A stretch of 64,000 nucleotides of DNA from Oxalobacter sp. (GTDB lineage Bacteria > Pseudomonadota > Gammaproteobacteria > Burkholderiales > Burkholderiaceae_D). The stretch spans positions 1 to 64,000 of the forward strand of contig JAHAYL010000029.1 in NCBI GenBank assembly GCA_018384065.1. Reading direction: 5' to 3'. A program made the position numbers and the translations under genes. Positions 62,028 to 64,000 of the stretch are shown piece by piece. Each line of letters begins with the position of its first letter. The stretch's first letter is position 1. Below the pieces are notes generated by a model. It saw only the letters and a list, made by a program, of their open reading frames with translations. It did no database searches and had not been told where the DNA came from.

Positions 62028-63092
62028 TCATCCCGACTGTTCCGCGACAAAATCCGCCAAACCACCGCTGACCAGCGTTTTATTGTCAACAATGCCCTTT
62101 TCTGTAATCAGGGCAGTCACCAGTTCAGCAGGGGTCACATCAAAGGCAGGATTCCTGATTTTCACGCCTTCAGGAGCCCATTGGCAGTCACGGTAGCCTT
62201 TGACTTCATCAGCAGACCGTTCCTCAATCGGAATCGCATTGCCGTCTGGCAGTGACAGGTCAATGGTGGATAATGGGCAGGCAACGTAAAATGGGATATT
62301 GTGGCGTTTTGCTAGGACAGCCACCATATAAGTCCCAATCTTATTGGCGACATCCCCATTGGCGGCGACACGGTCAGTACCAACAACAACTGCGTCGATT
62401 TCACCCCGGCTCATGAAAAAGCCAGACATATTGTCAGTAATCAGCGTGACAGGAATCTTTTCCTGGACCATCTCCCATGCCGTCAGACGAGCGCCTTGCA
62501 GGAAAGGCCGGGTTTCATCAGCGAATACAGAAATCTTCTTGCCTGACTCGACAGCTGAACGGAAAACGCCTAAAGCGGTACCGTGACCAGCCGTTGCCAG
62601 GGCACCTGCGTTGCAATGGGTCAGGACCCGCATACCATCTTCCAGCAATGATGCACCATAAGCCCCCATCTGCCGGTTGATCTGGATATCTTCATCCAAT
62701 ATGGCATGGGCTTCCTGAAGCAGGCGGTCTGCAAGTGCTGCCTGGGACAGGTGCCGGCTGTTTTCCCAAAGTTTGTGCATACGGTTCAGCGCCCAGAACA
62801 GGTTTACAGCGGTAGGCCGGCTTGCAGCCAGGATCTTGAAGCCTTCTTCCAGTGCCTTGACGAAAGCATCCGCAGGTTCAGCCTTCAAGCGTTCCGCTTC
62901 CAGTGCCACACCATAAGCAGCAGCAACCCCGATGGCAGGAGCGCCCCTGACCACCATTGTACGGATGGCTTCTGCAACGCCCTTGGCGGAATCATAGGCA
63001 GGATAAGCAATCTGCTGGGGCAACAGCCGCTGGTCAATCATCTCAATCTGACTGCCATTCCAGCGCAGGGTTTCTACATGGTTGCCCATCAT
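62028..63092 (-). CDS. mtnA: S-methyl-5-thioribose-1-phosphate isomerase
   Basis: 354 aa. Isomerises methylthioribose 1-phosphate (and 5-deoxyribose 1-phosphate) to the ribulose form in salvage of SAM by-products. [13 protein letters not shown], the catalytic Cys in [12 protein letters not shown] and the catalytic Asp in [21 protein letters not shown] are intact. It overlaps the apt stop by one base (TGATG). The presence of a class II aldolase gene two places upstream, and no mtnB-mtnC-mtnD in view, fits the short DHAP-type salvage route better than the full methionine salvage route. Confidence 0.95.
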   Translation of the reverse strand: MMGNHVETLRWNGSQIEMIDQRLLPQQIAYPAYDSAKGVAEAIRTMVVRGAPAIGVAAAYGVALEAERLKAEPADAFVKALEEGFKILAASRPTAVNLFWALNRMHKLWENSRHLSQAALADRLLQEAHAILDEDIQINRQMGAYGASLLEDGMRVLTHCNAGALATAGHGTALGVFRSAVESGKKISVFADETRPFLQGARLTAWEMVQEKIPVTLITDNMSGFFMSRGEIDAVVVGTDRVAANGDVANKIGTYMVAVLAKRHNIPFYVACPLSTIDLSLPDGNAIPIEERSADEVKGYRDCQWAPEGVKIRNPAFDVTPAELVTALITEKGIVDNKTLVSGGLADFVAEQSG

Positions 63093-63625
63093 CAGTCTCC
63101 TTCAAATTGGCAGAGGGTATAGGTAGGACAACCGATGGCTGTCAGCCTTTCCTTGCCCTTGAGGTCAGGCAGTTCAATGATGAAAACGCATTCAACGACA
63201 TCCCCTCCACAACGGCGGATAAGTTTGACGGCTGCCTCGGCAGATCCCCCTGTTGCTATCAGGTCATCAACCAGCAGGACGCGGTCACCGGGGCGGATGT
63301 CATCCGTATGGATTTCCAATGTATTGCTGCCATATTCCAGGTCATAGTCCTCGCTGAAGACTTCCCTCGGCAGTTTGCCTTTTTTCCGGATGAGTACCAA
63401 TCCTGCACCTGTCAGGTAAGCGAGTGGTGCGGCAAACAGGAATCCCCTGGAGTCAATGGCAGCGATATGGTCGATTTTCTGGTCTTTGTAACGTTCGGCA
63501 AGCTGGTCGATTGCCATCTTCAATCCTTCAGGATTGTTCAGCAGGCTTGTAATGTCCCGGAACAGGATGCCTTTCTTGGGATAGTCAGGGATGGTACGGA
63601 TAAAATCAGTCAGTTGTTTCGTCAT
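63092..63625 (-). CDS. apt: Adenine phosphoribosyltransferase
   Basis: 177 aa. Converts adenine and PRPP to [41 protein letters not shown], the [11 protein letters not shown] loop and the PRPP site [13 protein letters not shown] are intact. Placed between a class II aldolase and mtnA, it likely recycles the adenine freed from methylthioadenosine or 5-deoxyadenosine in the same salvage route. The open frame extends upstream into the aldolase gene but homology starts at 63625. Confidence 0.95.
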   Translation of the reverse strand: MTKQLTDFIRTIPDYPKKGILFRDITSLLNNPEGLKMAIDQLAERYKDQKIDHIAAIDSRGFLFAAPLAYLTGAGLVLIRKKGKLPREVFSEDYDLEYGSNTLEIHTDDIRPGDRVLLVDDLIATGGSAEAAVKLIRRCGGDVVECVFIIELPDLKGKERLTAIGCPTYTLCQFEGD

Positions 63626-63638
63626 AAGGCACCTATCA

Positions 63639-64000
63639 TCATCGCTTGAAATAATCTTTGAACCGGTCATGGACGGCTGCCATCTGTGCATCATTGAGCA
63701 GCGGAACCTTGCCGGTCTGGAGCAGCCGCCAGTATTGTTCACACAGGGACTCTGCTTCAACCGTAACCGCCAGTGCATGGTCAAGGGTGTAACCGGCTGC
63801 CAGCATACCGTGGTGCGCCAACAGGCAGGCATAGCCTTTGCCAAGGGCAGTGACAGCGGCATCAGACAGTTCCTGGGATCCGAATAGGGCATAAGGCGCA
63901 CAGGGAATGGTGTTCCCGCCGGTCACCGCAATCATATAGTGGAATGGCGGGACATCCTGTTCCATACAGGCGATGGTTGTTGCAAAGGTGGAATGGGTAT
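63639..64000 (-). CDS. Class II aldolase/adducin family protein, C-terminal part
   Basis: About 120 residues are visible; the gene runs off the right edge. THSTFATTIACMEQDVPPFHY includes a His of the family zinc site, and LLAHHGMLAAGYTLDHAL contains the third zinc His. The pattern is closest to L-fuculose-1-phosphate aldolase and to the Ald2 enzymes that split 5-deoxyribulose 1-phosphate or methylthioribulose 1-phosphate. MtnB dehydratases share the fold, so MtnB cannot be excluded from this fragment. It is 13 bases upstream of apt and in one unit with mtnA. Confidence 0.8.
   Translation of the reverse strand, partial: THSTFATTIACMEQDVPPFHYMIAVTGGNTIPCAPYALFGSQELSDAAVTALGKGYACLLAHHGMLAAGYTLDHALAVTVEAESLCEQYWRLLQTGKVPLLNDAQMAAVHDRFKDYFKR

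Noticed and set aside
1-64000. tRNA, rRNA, CRISPR arrays, insertion sequences
   Set aside because: I looked through the intergenic gaps on both strands and saw no cloverleaf genes, regularly spaced repeats, transposase genes or flanking inverted repeats.

Overview
The window reads as an ordinary bacterial chromosome segment from a betaproteobacterium, order Burkholderiales and most likely family Oxalobacteraceae (Oxalobacter is my best guess). This is inferred from gene content and order (ahcY-membrane protein-metF; gshA-gshB-EIIA-ptsH-ptsI; metX-metW-ampG; rhodanese-grxC-secB-gpsA; nusB-ribH-ribBA) and from the tail of a family III CoA-transferase at the left edge, a family used for oxalate and formate CoA chemistry. 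I see no rRNA, tRNA, insertion sequence, prophage or CRISPR array. Coding density is high and nearly every gene belongs to a recognisable family.

Layout. 0-3.3 kb: end of a CoA-transferase gene, then a SAH riboswitch driving ahcY, a small membrane protein and metF. 3.3-7.5 kb: nusB, ribH, ribBA (minus), a secreted monooxygenase-like protein (plus) and mnmE (minus). 7.6-13.6 kb: argD, an HDAC-fold deacetylase, ylqF, an unknown gene, a one-domain asparaginase and glmU. 13.6-19.3 kb: a yybP-ykoY type Mn riboswitch with a P-type cation ATPase, then phosphoketolase. 19.4-26.7 kb: queC, tamA-tamB and a DUF3108 protein. 26.8-33.6 kb: rfaE2, ttcA, folB, hslR, a COG1565 methyltransferase, a small secreted repeat protein, a lipoprotein, DUF1840, comM and ubiK. 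33.8-38.6 kb: glutathione synthesis and a sugar-independent PTS. 38.6-44.5 kb: a riboswitch-like leader with terminator ahead of metX-metW-ampG, then pyrE, an unknown secreted protein, acetolactate decarboxylase and a small secreted protein. 44.5-50 kb: moeB-type E1, ctpA and gpmA (minus); rhodanese, grxC, secB and gpsA (plus). 50-58.9 kb: glnE (minus), yhdP, nitrilase-family amidase and tldD. 58.9-64 kb: an aromatic-rich leader peptide and attenuator ahead of aroG, then yajQ, murB, mtnA, apt and a class II aldolase that runs off the right edge.

Three genes or pairs work around the S-adenosylmethionine cycle: ahcY/metF (SAH removal and methyl supply), metX/metW (methionine synthesis) and mtnA/apt/aldolase (salvage of SAM by-products). 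Two of these carry their own RNA sensors. Envelope assembly is a second theme: tamA, tamB, yhdP, secB, ctpA, ampG, murB, glmU and rfaE2.

The most notable items are cis-regulatory RNAs: (1) a leader peptide with five Phe, one Tyr and one Trp followed by mutually exclusive hairpins and a terminator before aroG; (2) a SAM-II-like leader before metX in a betaproteobacterium; (3) a Mn-sensing type leader before a Ca2+-ATPase-like pump; (4) a textbook SAH riboswitch. A small six-repeat secreted protein resembling the septoil-knot family and an mtnA-apt-class II aldolase cluster that fits the DHAP shunt also stand out.
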